From positions 62,001-126,000 of the forward strand of contig CAZAWR010000004.1 of NCBI GenBank assembly GCA_964488865.1: DNA of 64,000 nt, given 5' to 3'. Below are positions 19,967 through 29,036 of the stretch, in pieces. Source of the DNA: MWCO01 sp964488865. GTDB taxonomy: Bacteria; Myxococcota_A; Polyangia; Polyangiales; Polyangiaceae. Each line of letters starts with the position of its first letter. Position 1 is the first letter of the stretch. The notes below the pieces were generated by a model. It was not told the origin of the DNA. It did not search any database and saw only the letters and a list, made by a program, of their open reading frames with translations. A program made the position numbers and the translations under genes.

Positions 19967-20230
19967 CCGACAGCCTGGTTCTGAGCGCGTGCTCGCACCC
20001 GGGTCGTGTGCTCGTGATCAGCACAACGAGGACACGTTGGCTCGCGGGCCCAAGGTGGCTCAGTTGACGTGGAGCGGTCCTAGGTCGGGCTGAGATGGAT
20101 CGAGACGGTTCTGACGAAGGCGAGGGCGGATGGGGCTGAGACTATCCTCGCAAGCAGCCAGAAAACACCAAACGACCTTCTGCCTTCCGTGCTCTCCTCG
20201 ACCTCTGGGGTTTCTCTCCCGGCTCGGGCT
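19967..20230. other. stretch without a recognised gene
   Basis: No convincing frame is seen in these 264 bases between the activator and the first copy of the interspersed repeat. I see no palindrome or known promoter I would stand by. Confidence 0.5.
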
Positions 20231-20401
20231 CTAGACCCAAACCAAGCGCTGTTCGAAGAACGTGCTTGGGCTTGGGGCTATCCGAGCCGAAAGCGAGGCG
20301 TTTTGGGGTGAGCCGCGGTGAGCGCGGCGAGGGGGCTTTGCGAAAGCCCCCTTAGAAAAACCTAGACCCAAAGCAGCGCGGAGCGCTTGATTTGGGTCTA
20401 G
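20231..20401 (+). repeat. MITE-like structured interspersed repeat, copy 1
   Basis: This is the first of three copies of a 164-171 bp element bounded by CTAG at both ends. The ends are inverted repeats of about 20 bases (CTAGACCCAAACCAAGCGCT against the reverse complement of the right end, 19 of 20 matching). Inside there are four successive stem-loops, including GGGGGCTTTGCGAAAGCCCCC at about 20331-20352 and GCCGCG/CGCGGC just before it. The right CTAG contains the stop codon of the pseudokinase gene on the opposite strand. No coding capacity is seen, so any transposition would depend on a transposase elsewhere. Confidence 0.85.
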
Positions 20402-22455
20402 ATGCCGGAAGGCACGTAGGGCTTGGGCTTGGGTTTGGGCCTTGGCGCTGCCGGCTTCCCACCCGCGGGCTTGGGGGGAGGCTTCGCGGCCACAGGCTCG
20501 GTCGTGGGCTCAGGCGGTGCAGCCTCGGGCGCAGCGTCCTGCTGGGGCGCAGCGTCGGGCGCCGCGGCTTCGGGCGTCGGGTCTGGCGCAGCCTCCGCGA
20601 CGACGGGTGCTGCTTCTGGCGTTACCTCGACAGGGGCCGTCGCGCTCGGCGTCAGATCGGTTCCCGAGCCTGCGTCGTCGTTGCCACTCGAGGCGATGAT
20701 GCCGACCACGAGCAACAGGGCGGCGACGCCGACCACGCCACCGACGATGAACATCAGCTTGCGCTTTCGCTCGGGGGACGCGTTTTCGACCTCCGGGGTA
20801 TCGGGATAGGACGCGAAGGGCAGAGCCTCTTCGACCCTTTCGGCTGGCTCCTCGGCTGGGGCAGGCGCTGGTTCGTCCGGCGCCGGCTCCTCGATCGGCA
20901 GCACGGGCATTGGAATGGCGGCATCCGCGAACGGTTGCTCGAACGGATTGGGGACAGGTGGGGCAGCCATCCCCTCGTCCGCGGTCCCTGCCGGCTCTTG
21001 CTTCGGGGCGGCCTCCTGCGCTTCGGCGTCCTTCGCGGAAACCGCCTCCACAGCAGGCTTGACGCTGTCGGCAGGGGCTTCGTCCGACGTCTTGGCCTTG
21101 GAAGGCGACGGTGTGCTTGCAGGTCCGGCGGCGACGGCGGGCGGCTGCGGAGACACGGGCCTGGGGATGCCAGGCTTGCTCGAGTCCCCGAAAATTTGCG
21201 GAGCGGCCGGCCACTTCTGGCGGGCGGGGGCGGACTTGATCTCGACGCGCGGCGGAACCGGAGGGCGCCGAATCTCTCCTGAAGCGTCGTCGAGCAGGAG
21301 GTCCTCATCCAAGTCCCCATCGATGTCGTCGCCGTCTCCAACATCGACGTCGACTTCGATACCAGCCGGAACGACTTCGCGAGCGCTGGTGGGCACGTGT
21401 TCGTTCTCGGAGGGAATCTCCTGGGGCGCGGACAGGGACGCGCGATCGATCGCGGCGCGACGGGTCTCCAGGGTCGATCCGACGAGCTCGGTGAGATAGG
21501 TCGCAACTTCCTTGCGGGTTCCCGCCTTGGGCCCCACCGTCTTACGCAGGGTGGTCGCCAGGTCCTGCAACGAAGGGAACCGCGAAGCGGCCTTCTTCTG
21601 GAGGCATCGCTCCACGAGGTCCGCCAGCGCCTTGTCGACCGCCGGCTGCACGCCAAGCGACGCGTCGTCGAGGCGCGGGACTTCCGCGTTGAGCACGCGC
21701 TGCCGCGTCGCCTCGTGCGTGCGCTCGTCGGCCTTGCCGTCCTCGGGCAGGAACAGCGGCTTGCCCGCGACCATCTCCCAGAGCATCGTGCCCACGACGA
21801 ACACGTCGGTGCGTGCGTCGGTCTTTCCGTCCGACAGCTGCTCAGGGCTCTGGTAGGCAATCAGCTTCTCGTGCCGAATGAGGGAGGGGATGCGTGTGAT
21901 CTCCGTGGTGACTCCCGGCTCCGTGACACGGGTCTCGCCCGAGGAAGTGAGAAGGACGACATCGGGGAGCAATCCGCCGTGCATGCTCGCAGACAGCTCG
22001 GGCTTTCGCAGTGCGGTGCCGATGAGATTGACGAGGGCCTGGATCAGATCAGTCGCCACGCGGAAGGCGATGGGTTGGGGCATCGGCATCTTCCGCAATC
22101 GTGCGAGGTGAAGCACGGTGCGCAGGGGCTCGCCTTCCGCGTACTCGCCGACGATTCCCACGCGTCCCGAGGACTCGACCGAATCGACGACAGGGAGGAT
22201 TCCCGGCCGCGTGATGCCTTCCCAGAGGGCCGCGGTCTTCAGGATGGGTTTGGCGACGACGTCCTCGTCGCCGGCGCCGACCACGATCCGTCGCAGGGAG
22301 AAGACGCGTCCCAGGTTGGGTGGGGCGGTGGCGATGCAGGCCCAGGTGGAGCCGTACTCTGCCCGTGAAAGAACGCAGACCAGCTCGTACCGACCTAGCT
22401 GCTCCAGGCCACCGATGCGGGAAGGTGCTGCAGGCCGTTCGGAAGAGTCGTCCAT
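20398..22455 (-). CDS. membrane-anchored kinase-like protein (predicted pseudokinase)
   Basis: This 685-residue protein has the Hanks-kinase fold but lacks its catalytic residues. The glycine loop is LSRAEYGSTW, the ATP-lysine position reads SLRRI, HRD is replaced by MHG and DFG by EPG, while YQSPEQ (APE loop), the DARTDVFVVGTMLWEMVAG block and the C-lobe Arg region remain. This suggests ligand or protein binding rather than phosphoryl transfer. After an acidic Asp-rich linker near residues 370-395 and a long Pro/Ala/Glu-rich stretch comes a transmembrane helix (FIVGGVVGVAALLLVVGII), then an extracytoplasmic tail rich in Ala/Pro/Glu and Pro-Lys pairs. Its stop codon lies inside the right CTAG of the adjacent repeat. 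Confidence 0.8.
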   Translation of the reverse strand: MDDSSERPAAPSRIGGLEQLGRYELVCVLSRAEYGSTWACIATAPPNLGRVFSLRRIVVGAGDEDVVAKPILKTAALWEGITRPGILPVVDSVESSGRVGIVGEYAEGEPLRTVLHLARLRKMPMPQPIAFRVATDLIQALVNLIGTALRKPELSASMHGGLLPDVVLLTSSGETRVTEPGVTTEITRIPSLIRHEKLIAYQSPEQLSDGKTDARTDVFVVGTMLWEMVAGKPLFLPEDGKADERTHEATRQRVLNAEVPRLDDASLGVQPAVDKALADLVERCLQKKAASRFPSLQDLATTLRKTVGPKAGTRKEVATYLTELVGSTLETRRAAIDRASLSAPQEIPSENEHVPTSAREVVPAGIEVDVDVGDGDDIDGDLDEDLLLDDASGEIRRPPVPPRVEIKSAPARQKWPAAPQIFGDSSKPGIPRPVSPQPPAVAAGPASTPSPSKAKTSDEAPADSVKPAVEAVSAKDAEAQEAAPKQEPAGTADEGMAAPPVPNPFEQPFADAAIPMPVLPIEEPAPDEPAPAPAEEPAERVEEALPFASYPDTPEVENASPERKRKLMFIVGGVVGVAALLLVVGIIASSGNDDAGSGTDLTPSATAPVEVTPEAAPVVAEAAPDPTPEAAAPDAAPQQDAAPEAAPPEPTTEPVAAKPPPKPAGGKPAAPRPKPKPKPYVPSGI

Positions 22456-22532
22456 GGGGATTTCCTGACGGAAGTGAAATACGTTTCCTCGTACGCCGCA
22501 GCGCGCGGCTGCGAGGTCCGGCGAATCCCGGA

Positions 22533-22562
22533 ATTGGACACGCAGGAGCGTGTAGGTGTCAA
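22533..22562 (-). promoter_or_regulatory. predicted promoter and operator of the pseudokinase gene
   Basis: On the minus strand a perfect TTGACA (22557-22562) and TCCAAT (22533-22538) are 18 bases apart. Between them lies a perfect inverted repeat: ACACGC, spacer of four, GCGTGT (22538-22553). A protein bound there would block the promoter. Confidence 0.5.
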
Positions 22563-22599
22563 GAAATGCGGGACTCCAAGGGCCCCTGGGGTCTCCGCC

Positions 22600-23871
22600 T
22601 CACCGCAGCAGCGCGTCCAGTACGTCGATCACCCGCTCGACGTTCCTGGGGTGGTCGAGCAAGGAGCCATCCTCGGACCATTGGTCGAGTTGCTCGTCGA
22701 CCTTGGGATTGCGTCCGCGCAGCTTGTCGGCCTCCTGCAGGCTCTCCTTGGCGAGCTGCAGGGCCGTAGCAGGGCTCACGGCGAGCAACGAACGCGCAGC
22801 TTCGAGGGACTGGCGAATCTCGTTCATCACCTGCTTGTCGTGCTCCACGAGCACCTCTCGCTGGTTGATGATGCCCAAAGACTCGAGGTACTTCGCAAGG
22901 CCCTCACACGCCAAGGCCGCCGCCTCTACTGGCCCCTTGCGGATCTTGCGCAAAAACGACTCGAGCTCCAGCCGGTCCGGCGCGCGCATCCCACGGCACA
23001 CATCGCTGCCGACGAAGTCCTGCACCACGTCCCCCACCCGCGCGATCGCTTCCTGGACGTCCGTCTCGGACATCGAAGCGTCCTTGATCACCCACTCGTT
23101 CTCGCTCGTGACCACCTGACTCAACTCGGCCAGCCCCTTGCGAAGCACGAGCGACTGCTCCAGCGCGTTCTTGTACGACGGCAGGATGTCCGACCTCTCC
23201 ACGTGCACCCCAAACACCTCGAACACCGTCGACGTCAACGCGAACAACCCCTCCCCCAGGGACTGACGACTCGCGTCAAGCTCCCGGAGCGCAAGCTCGA
23301 AGTTGCGCCGGTCGATCGCCATCGTGATGCGCAGGTCGAACGTGTCCGCCTCCTGCACCATCAAGCCGCCGAGCGTGGCCACCTGCTCGTGGAACGCCCC
23401 GTACATCGTCGTGGAGTCCGGCGCTTCCTCCGCGAGCGCCTCGAACGCCTTGTCGATCTCGTCGAACCCGAGGTCCTGAAGCTTGGGCTCGGTTCGCACC
23501 GAGGTGTCCTCGAAGCAGAGATCGAAGTCGTCCCCGAAATCGAAGTCGTCGCCCGACGACGCAGAAGGTCTCTCCGAATCCCGGAGTAGGTGCTTGGCGC
23601 GAAGGTACGAGCAGAGCCTGCGAACCGCGCGAAATGTCTTCGCGTGCACTTCCATGAACACCGCTTCGGTCAACCCCGCCCGCAACTCGTCGTGGCCCGT
23701 GAGCGAGATGTTGTCGTCCGCGAAGTAGTCGTAGATGGTCTGGTCCAGCTCCGCGAGCTGTTCCATCGCGATGATCGACATCTGCAGCACGTCGGACGCC
23801 AGCGTTCGCTGACGGTGATCCGAGATCGTGTCCCGGACCCGCTTGATCAGCGAGCGAGCGTATTCGTTCAT
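22600..23871 (-). CDS. helical protein of unknown function
   Basis: This 423-residue soluble protein is mostly alpha-helical and acidic. It has no signal peptide or membrane segment. An Asp/Phe-rich patch (GDDFDFGDDFDLCFED, about residues 107-122) splits it into two helical parts; the second has a long helix near the C-terminus with TPR-like character (LLAVSPATALQLAKESLQEADKL). I do not recognise the family. It precedes the pseudokinase on the same strand, separated by a 144-base region with a promoter, so joint regulation is possible but not shown. Confidence 0.65.
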   Translation of the reverse strand: MNEYARSLIKRVRDTISDHRQRTLASDVLQMSIIAMEQLAELDQTIYDYFADDNISLTGHDELRAGLTEAVFMEVHAKTFRAVRRLCSYLRAKHLLRDSERPSASSGDDFDFGDDFDLCFEDTSVRTEPKLQDLGFDEIDKAFEALAEEAPDSTTMYGAFHEQVATLGGLMVQEADTFDLRITMAIDRRNFELALRELDASRQSLGEGLFALTSTVFEVFGVHVERSDILPSYKNALEQSLVLRKGLAELSQVVTSENEWVIKDASMSETDVQEAIARVGDVVQDFVGSDVCRGMRAPDRLELESFLRKIRKGPVEAAALACEGLAKYLESLGIINQREVLVEHDKQVMNEIRQSLEAARSLLAVSPATALQLAKESLQEADKLRGRNPKVDEQLDQWSEDGSLLDHPRNVERVIDVLDALLR

Positions 23872-24031
23872 GGCATCCGCGCCGTTCTCAAGAGTTGCCT
23901 GGCTCCCCTATGCCACGGCGCCAGGAAAAGGACCAAGAAACGCCGCGTGACGCCCCCACGATGAGGATTCTCGCCCTCTTTCTCAGGATGGCCCGCCTGC
24001 TTCAAGACATTGAGGGATCCGTGAGCGAGGC

Positions 24032-24499
24032 TCAGCCCACCCTCCGGTACTCAGCCTCCATCACGGTCTCCCAGTCCGCCCCGTCGCGCTGGCTCTCCAG
24101 CCGGAAAACGTAGGCGCCTTCCTTGGGGAACGTGTGCGTGTAGCGGACCTTCGAACCGGGTTGGTCAAGCAGGAAGACAAGCTCGTCCCCCTTCCAGGCC
24201 CCCCGCGCGGGCTGGCTCGGCGCCAGCCCCATCGAGTCGAACCAGTACAGAACGTAGACCTTCTCGATGTCGTCCCAGCCGTACACCCCGTGCCCGCGGA
24301 ACGTGACCCCTCCGTCCTTCTCCTCCACGTAATCGGACACCACGAAGAACCCATCCACCGCCGCGTAGTTCGTGAAGCGCCCGACCGCCGGCCCTCCCGG
24401 CCCCCAGGGCGACGGGTGCAGCAACTCCACCCCCTCCCACCTCCCCACCAAGGCGTAGAGCCGTTCGTGAGCTGTCCCAGGCCGCGGTCTCCAGTTCAT
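24032..24499 (-). CDS. DUF1579-like protein
   Basis: This 155-residue protein resembles the DUF1579 family: HERLYALVGRWEGVELLHPSPWGPGG at the start, FVVSDYVEEKDGG and GHGVYGWDDIEKVYVLYWFDSMG in the middle, and an antiparallel beta pattern to the end, as in lipocalin-like ligand binding barrels. The ATG at 24499 is preferred to one 8 codons upstream because it is followed by the conserved start and preceded by GAGGG. Function unknown. Confidence 0.75.
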   Translation of the reverse strand: MNWRPRPGTAHERLYALVGRWEGVELLHPSPWGPGGPAVGRFTNYAAVDGFFVVSDYVEEKDGGVTFRGHGVYGWDDIEKVYVLYWFDSMGLAPSQPARGAWKGDELVFLLDQPGSKVRYTHTFPKEGAYVFRLESQRDGADWETVMEAEYRRVG

Positions 24500-24673
24500 C
24501 GTTCGACCCTCACTCCCACGCATGCCTTCGGCCGCCCCCCGGCGTCAAGCCGTGAGAAGGCCAGAAGGCGCAACCTTCGCCCGCCATGGTATGAAACCGG
24601 GGCTGGGGTGGCGTGGTTACGGCCACGGATCCCGGTGGCCTGAAATGATCTCCCCGTTTCGAAAGAGCCCGCC

Positions 24674-26467
24674 ATGCTGACCGCGACCCGCCGGCCGCTG
24701 CCCCTTCTATGCGCCCTCGTCCTGGGATGTGCAGCCCCCGCGCCTCCGACGCTCCCCGCCAACGATGCCCCCCTGTTGTTGCCGGAGGCGTCCAAGACCC
24801 TGCGAATCGATCGCGCGCAGCCTCCCTCCGGCGTCGCCCAAGCCCCCTTAATCGATCTTCTCGCGACGGAAGCCCGCCGCATGGGAGATGCCCTTTCCCA
24901 GCGAGACGACGCGCCCTTGCACCACCTCACCTACGAGGTCACGGACATCACGAACACGGAGGTGCTGGCGAGCCACGGTGCAATCGTCTCCAGCTCCGAG
25001 ACGCGGCGCCGCTTGCTGGACGTCGACCTTCGCGTGGGGGCCCCCGAGCTGGACAACACGCACCCCCGTGTCGACTCCGCCTACTTCCAAGGCTCCGCCG
25101 AGCTGGCCCTGGACCACGAGCCCGACGCCTTGCGCAACGCCCTGTGGTGGGAAACGGACCAGGCCTACAAGAAGGCGAGCAAAGAGCTGATCGAAGTCCG
25201 CGCACAGCGCTACGTAGGCGTCGCCAAGGACGCGGACGTGGGTGACTTCACCCTGGAGCACCCCATCGTTCACCTCGAGGCTCCCATCGCACTCACCGTC
25301 GACCGCCCCGCCTGGGAGCGACGGGTACGCGCCTTCAGCGGCGTGTTTCGCGGGCATGCACACGTTCACCGCTCCTTCGTTCGGCTCGAAATCTCAGTGT
25401 CGAACCGCTCCTATGCGAGCACGGAGGGGCATCGCGTCCAGACCGCGCGAGCCCACGCGCGCCTGTCCTTCGGCGCGTCGACCATGACGGAAGATGGGAG
25501 CGAGCTGTCCCGTTCCGACGAGATCGATGCGCACGACGTGGGGGGGCTCCCCGGAGACGAAGTCGTTCGCGCTCGGATCGAAACCCTCGTCGATCAGCTG
25601 GCGGCACTCGTGCGCGCCCCCGTGGCCGAGCCCTTCGTGGGTCCCGCCATCCTCGACGGCAAGGCCGCCGCGGTATTCTTCCACGAGATCTTCGGTCACC
25701 GCGTCGAGGGGCACAGGCAAAAGGGAGATGCCGAAGGGCAGACCTTCATCGACCAGGTCGGCCAGTCCATCATGCATCCCGTGTTCGATGTGTACGACGA
25801 TCCCACGGTGCGATCGGTCAACGGCATCGACCTCAACGGGTTCTATCTCGTCGACTCGGAGGGGGTTCGAGGGCAACGCGCAAGCCTCATCGAAGGAGGC
25901 GTGTTCGTCGGGTTCCTGATGTCTCGCATGCCCATCCGCGGGGTGGCTCGGTCCAACGGGCACGGGCGTCGGGAGCCTGGCTATCGGGCGGTCGCGCGAC
26001 AAGCAAACCTGATCGTCGACCCTGCGCGGGTTGCTACCCGTGCCGATCTGGATCGCGCGCTGCTCGACGAGGTGAGGAGACAACGCAAACCGTACGGTCT
26101 TCGCATCGGCGAGGTGACGGGGGGGTACACCATGACCCAGCGAGGGGACCCTCAGGCCTTTCTCGTGGAGCCGGTGATGGTCTATCGCGTCTATCCCGAC
26201 GGGCGGCAGGAGCTGGTTCGGGGGGTGACGCTCGAGGGAACGCCCCTGTCTGTGCTTGGCAACGTCCTGGCCGCTGCCAACGACTTCGCCGTGTTCAACG
26301 GGTACTGCGGGGCCGAGTCCGGAGAGGTGCCCGCGTCGGCGGTCAGCCCGAGCCTGTTGCTGCGCCAGATCGAGCTGACCAGGGAGCAGACCACCGGCCA
26401 ACGCCCCCCCTTGCTCCCCCCGCCTCGCGATTCCCTGTCCACGTCCCCCACGAGGAGGTCACGATGA
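24674..26467 (+). CDS. TldD/PmbA-family metalloprotease homologue with lipoprotein signal
   Basis: The 597-residue protein is a TldD-like metallopeptidase. The zinc-binding HExxxH motif is HEIFGH at about residues 337-342, within AAVFFHEIFGHRVEGH, and the C-terminal half has the conserved TldD beta-roll blocks (DSEGVRGQRASLIEGGV, RSNGHGRREPG, ERP-like VRGVTLEGTPLSVL). Unlike cytoplasmic TldD of E. coli it has an N-terminal lipoprotein signal (LLCALVLGCAAPAP, lipobox LGC). It overlaps the next gene by ATGA and forms a pair like TldD/TldE. Location in the envelope is inferred from the signal. The natural substrate is unknown. Confidence 0.85.
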   Translation: MLTATRRPLPLLCALVLGCAAPAPPTLPANDAPLLLPEASKTLRIDRAQPPSGVAQAPLIDLLATEARRMGDALSQRDDAPLHHLTYEVTDITNTEVLASHGAIVSSSETRRRLLDVDLRVGAPELDNTHPRVDSAYFQGSAELALDHEPDALRNALWWETDQAYKKASKELIEVRAQRYVGVAKDADVGDFTLEHPIVHLEAPIALTVDRPAWERRVRAFSGVFRGHAHVHRSFVRLEISVSNRSYASTEGHRVQTARAHARLSFGASTMTEDGSELSRSDEIDAHDVGGLPGDEVVRARIETLVDQLAALVRAPVAEPFVGPAILDGKAAAVFFHEIFGHRVEGHRQKGDAEGQTFIDQVGQSIMHPVFDVYDDPTVRSVNGIDLNGFYLVDSEGVRGQRASLIEGGVFVGFLMSRMPIRGVARSNGHGRREPGYRAVARQANLIVDPARVATRADLDRALLDEVRRQRKPYGLRIGEVTGGYTMTQRGDPQAFLVEPVMVYRVYPDGRQELVRGVTLEGTPLSVLGNVLAAANDFAVFNGYCGAESGEVPASAVSPSLLLRQIELTREQTTGQRPPLLPPPRDSLSTSPTRRSR

Positions 26468-28206
26468 CCCCGGCCAGAGCAAGCGTGTCCAGATCCTTCT
26501 GGCTCACCCTCGGTATCGTTCTCGCTCCCGCTCCTGCCGTTGCCCAGGACACGGCTGCGCCGCCGGCCTCCCCATGGGTGGCGTCAATCCAGGCGGAGAT
26601 CGAGCGCGCCAAGTCCCTCGAGCTCCCGGGCATGCCACGCCCCCACCACATCGTCGTGACCGTGCTCGGGGAGGACGAGTCGTTCGTGGAGGCCACCCTC
26701 GGCGCCATCGTCAAGCAGGACCAAGACCGGGCCCGCGCCCTCAAGGTCGAGGTTCGCGTCGGAGACCCCACCTTCGACAGCAGCAACTTCTTCGGTACCG
26801 CCGAGGAACCCATCGTCGTGGTTCCGGCACCGATCGAAGACGACACCACCGCGCTTCGACGCACCCTGTGGCTTGCCGTGGACAGTGCTTACAAGTCCGC
26901 CACCGAGACGTACGAGGCCAAGCGCGCCCACAAGGAGGCGATGGCTCGCGAGCAAGATCGCCTCGCCGACTTCACGACAGCGCCGGTGGAACGATTTCGA
27001 GCAGCCCCCGTGTCCGGACTCCCTCCGATCGCGACCTACGCTGCGCTGGCTCGCACCGCGTCCGCCGTCTTCGCCAAGCACCCGGGAGTGCATCGCTCGC
27101 TCGTTCGTATCGTCGCGCAGACCCGCACGCGAACGTTGGTGGACTCCGCGGGGACCACGATCGAAGACGGCACGGCCCTGCTTCGCGTGGAGATCGTCGC
27201 GCGCACCCAGGCGGAGGATGGGATGGTGCTGGCCGATCATGTGTCCTTCGCGACTCGGCGTCTGGACGACTTGCCTACCGAAGACGTACTCGTCCGTCGC
27301 GCGGAGGAGCTGGCCACCCGTCTGGATCGGATGCGCGAGGCAGCCGTCGTACAGGACTATGCGGGGCCCGTGCTGTTCGAAGGGCATGCCGCCCCGCAGC
27401 TCTTCCGCTATCTGTTCGCGGACGAGCTTTCCGCAACGCCTCCGCCGGAGCCGAGCGCCGGCACCGAAGGCGCAACGAGCTTCCTTTCGACACGCATCGA
27501 CTGGCGTGTGCTGCCCCTGGGCTTCGACGTCACGGACGACCCGACCGTGGACCGCATGGCCGATCTCCCTCTGCTCGGTAGCTACGGCTTTGACGACCAG
27601 GGGGTACGAGCTCAGTCCGTCCGACTGGTCGAGGACGGTGTGTTGAAGGCGTTGCTGTCGTCGAGAACGCCTTCGAAGTCGGTGGCTCTGTCCAACGGGC
27701 ACGGGCGTGCGGGAGTCATGGGGGATGCGCGTGGGCGTGCCGCCAACCTGTGGGTCAGGAGCCGCGCCGGCCTGTCCGCGACTGCGATGCGGGCCAAGCT
27801 GCTCGAGCTCGCAAGAAAAGAAGGGTTGGACCACGGAATCGTCGTGACGGGATTGGACGAGCCTGCCTGGACGGACCATGCGATGCCGGTGGAGGGGCGG
27901 GGAGGTGGGGGCGTCGTGCTGCCCCGTCCGACCGAGGCGTATCGCGTTGGGGCAGGAGGCAAGGTCGAGCTCGTCCGCGGGGTGTCCCTGCACGGGTTGC
28001 GGCCACGGGACTTGCGTCACATTCTGGCAGCGGGGCGCGAGGTGAGCGCCTACTCCTACTGGGCGTCCGCCAGTCCCGTGCGCGCTGCCGGCAATTTCGG
28101 GGGCGAGATCCCAACCACCATCGTGGCTCCCTCCGTGTTGCTGCCGGACGTCGACGTGATGGCCCCGGTCCCGCCCCATCCCCTCCCGCCGCTGGCCCCT
28201 CGCTGA
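26464..28206 (+). CDS. TldE/PmbA-like partner protein lacking the metal site, exported
   Basis: This 580-residue protein is homologous to the preceding one (same DDPTVDRM, YGFDDQGVRAQSVRLVEDGVLKALLSSRTP and SNGHGRAGVMG blocks) but has AAPQLFRYLFADEL where the HExxxH motif would be, so it should not bind zinc. In TldD/TldE complexes one subunit carries the metal site and the other does not, and this pair matches that. A signal peptide (FWLTLGIVLAPAPAVAQ) is present. The start overlaps the upstream stop. The two probably form a heterodimer in the periplasm. Confidence 0.85.
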   Translation: MTPARASVSRSFWLTLGIVLAPAPAVAQDTAAPPASPWVASIQAEIERAKSLELPGMPRPHHIVVTVLGEDESFVEATLGAIVKQDQDRARALKVEVRVGDPTFDSSNFFGTAEEPIVVVPAPIEDDTTALRRTLWLAVDSAYKSATETYEAKRAHKEAMAREQDRLADFTTAPVERFRAAPVSGLPPIATYAALARTASAVFAKHPGVHRSLVRIVAQTRTRTLVDSAGTTIEDGTALLRVEIVARTQAEDGMVLADHVSFATRRLDDLPTEDVLVRRAEELATRLDRMREAAVVQDYAGPVLFEGHAAPQLFRYLFADELSATPPPEPSAGTEGATSFLSTRIDWRVLPLGFDVTDDPTVDRMADLPLLGSYGFDDQGVRAQSVRLVEDGVLKALLSSRTPSKSVALSNGHGRAGVMGDARGRAANLWVRSRAGLSATAMRAKLLELARKEGLDHGIVVTGLDEPAWTDHAMPVEGRGGGGVVLPRPTEAYRVGAGGKVELVRGVSLHGLRPRDLRHILAAGREVSAYSYWASASPVRAAGNFGGEIPTTIVAPSVLLPDVDVMAPVPPHPLPPLAPR

Positions 28207-28316
28207 CCGGGCACCCGGGTCGCCCGAAATAATTCTCGCTCCCCCGGGAACATCCCGGATCGGACCGGTGTCAGGGCCCGATACGGCGCGCACGACGTGC
28301 CGAAAAGGAGCCGAGG

Positions 28317-28841
28317 ATGCGAGAGTTCGTGGTGAGCGCAGTGATGCTGACGGGCGCATTCGGGCTCTGGATGTCGGCGGGAGTCCACCGGGACGCACCC
28401 CTGGTCGAACACCGCGGGATGACGTCGGAGGTCGCCGCCATGGAGAACGCGGTGGCGCTCAACCCGAACGACCCCGAGAAACTCTCGTCCCTGTGCAGCG
28501 CCTATCTCGAGCGAGAGGCCCCCGGACTCGCGCTGGCCGCCATTCATCGCGCCCCCGAGAGCGTTCGGCAGCAGCCCCCCATCCATCACCTGTGGGCCAG
28601 GGCCCTCCTGCACGAGGGGCAGGCGTCCGACGCGCTCGCCAAGCAGCGCTACGTCCTCGCCGAGTGCGAGCGGACCCCCTGCTCCGCCTGGCTGGTCGCC
28701 TCCGCCACGCGACACGAGGCCTTCCTCTCCGCCATGGTGGCTCGCGGTGTCGAGGACTACCGACGAAACCCCGACGGAACCATCGAAGCCTACCGCTTCA
28801 TGAAAGGGTCCACCGTCGCCGTCCTCGACCACAACCGCTAG
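28317..28841 (+). CDS. small exported protein with TPR-like repeat
   Basis: This 174-residue protein has a hydrophobic N-terminal segment (VVSAVMLTGAFGLWMSAG) that could be a signal or anchor. A TPR-like stretch follows (AMENAVALNPNDPEKLSSLCSAYLEREAPGLALAAIHRAP). It ends DHNR, with the TAG stop lying inside the left CTAG of repeat copy 2. A functional role is not known. Confidence 0.6.
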   Translation: MREFVVSAVMLTGAFGLWMSAGVHRDAPLVEHRGMTSEVAAMENAVALNPNDPEKLSSLCSAYLEREAPGLALAAIHRAPESVRQQPPIHHLWARALLHEGQASDALAKQRYVLAECERTPCSAWLVASATRHEAFLSAMVARGVEDYRRNPDGTIEAYRFMKGSTVAVLDHNR

Positions 28842-29001
28842 GCCAAATCAAGCACTCTTCGAAGAACGTGGTTGGGTTTGGAGCTATCCGAGCCGAAGGC
28901 GTTCTGGGGTGAGCCGCGGCGAGCGCGGCGAGGGGCTTTGCGAAAGCCCCCTTAGAAAAACCTAGACCCAAAGCAGCGCGGAGCGCTCGATTTGGGGCTA
29001 G
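28838..29001 (+). repeat. MITE-like structured interspersed repeat, copy 2
   Basis: Second copy of the CTAG-bounded element, 164 bp, same orientation as the others. It differs from copies 1 and 3 by short deletions, for example in the GCGAGGCGTTTT region. The central hairpin is shortened by one base (GGGGCTTTGCGAAAGCCCCC). Its left CTAG supplies the stop codon of the 28317 gene. Confidence 0.85.
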
Positions 29002-29036
29002 CCGTCCCCGAAAATGCACGCCCGGCGCGCCATGCC

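Noticed and set aside
20331..20352. Repeat hairpin GGGGGCTTTGCGAAAGCCCCC as a classical rho-independent terminator
   Set aside because: No U-run follows on either strand. It may still terminate transcription but is recorded as part of the repeat.
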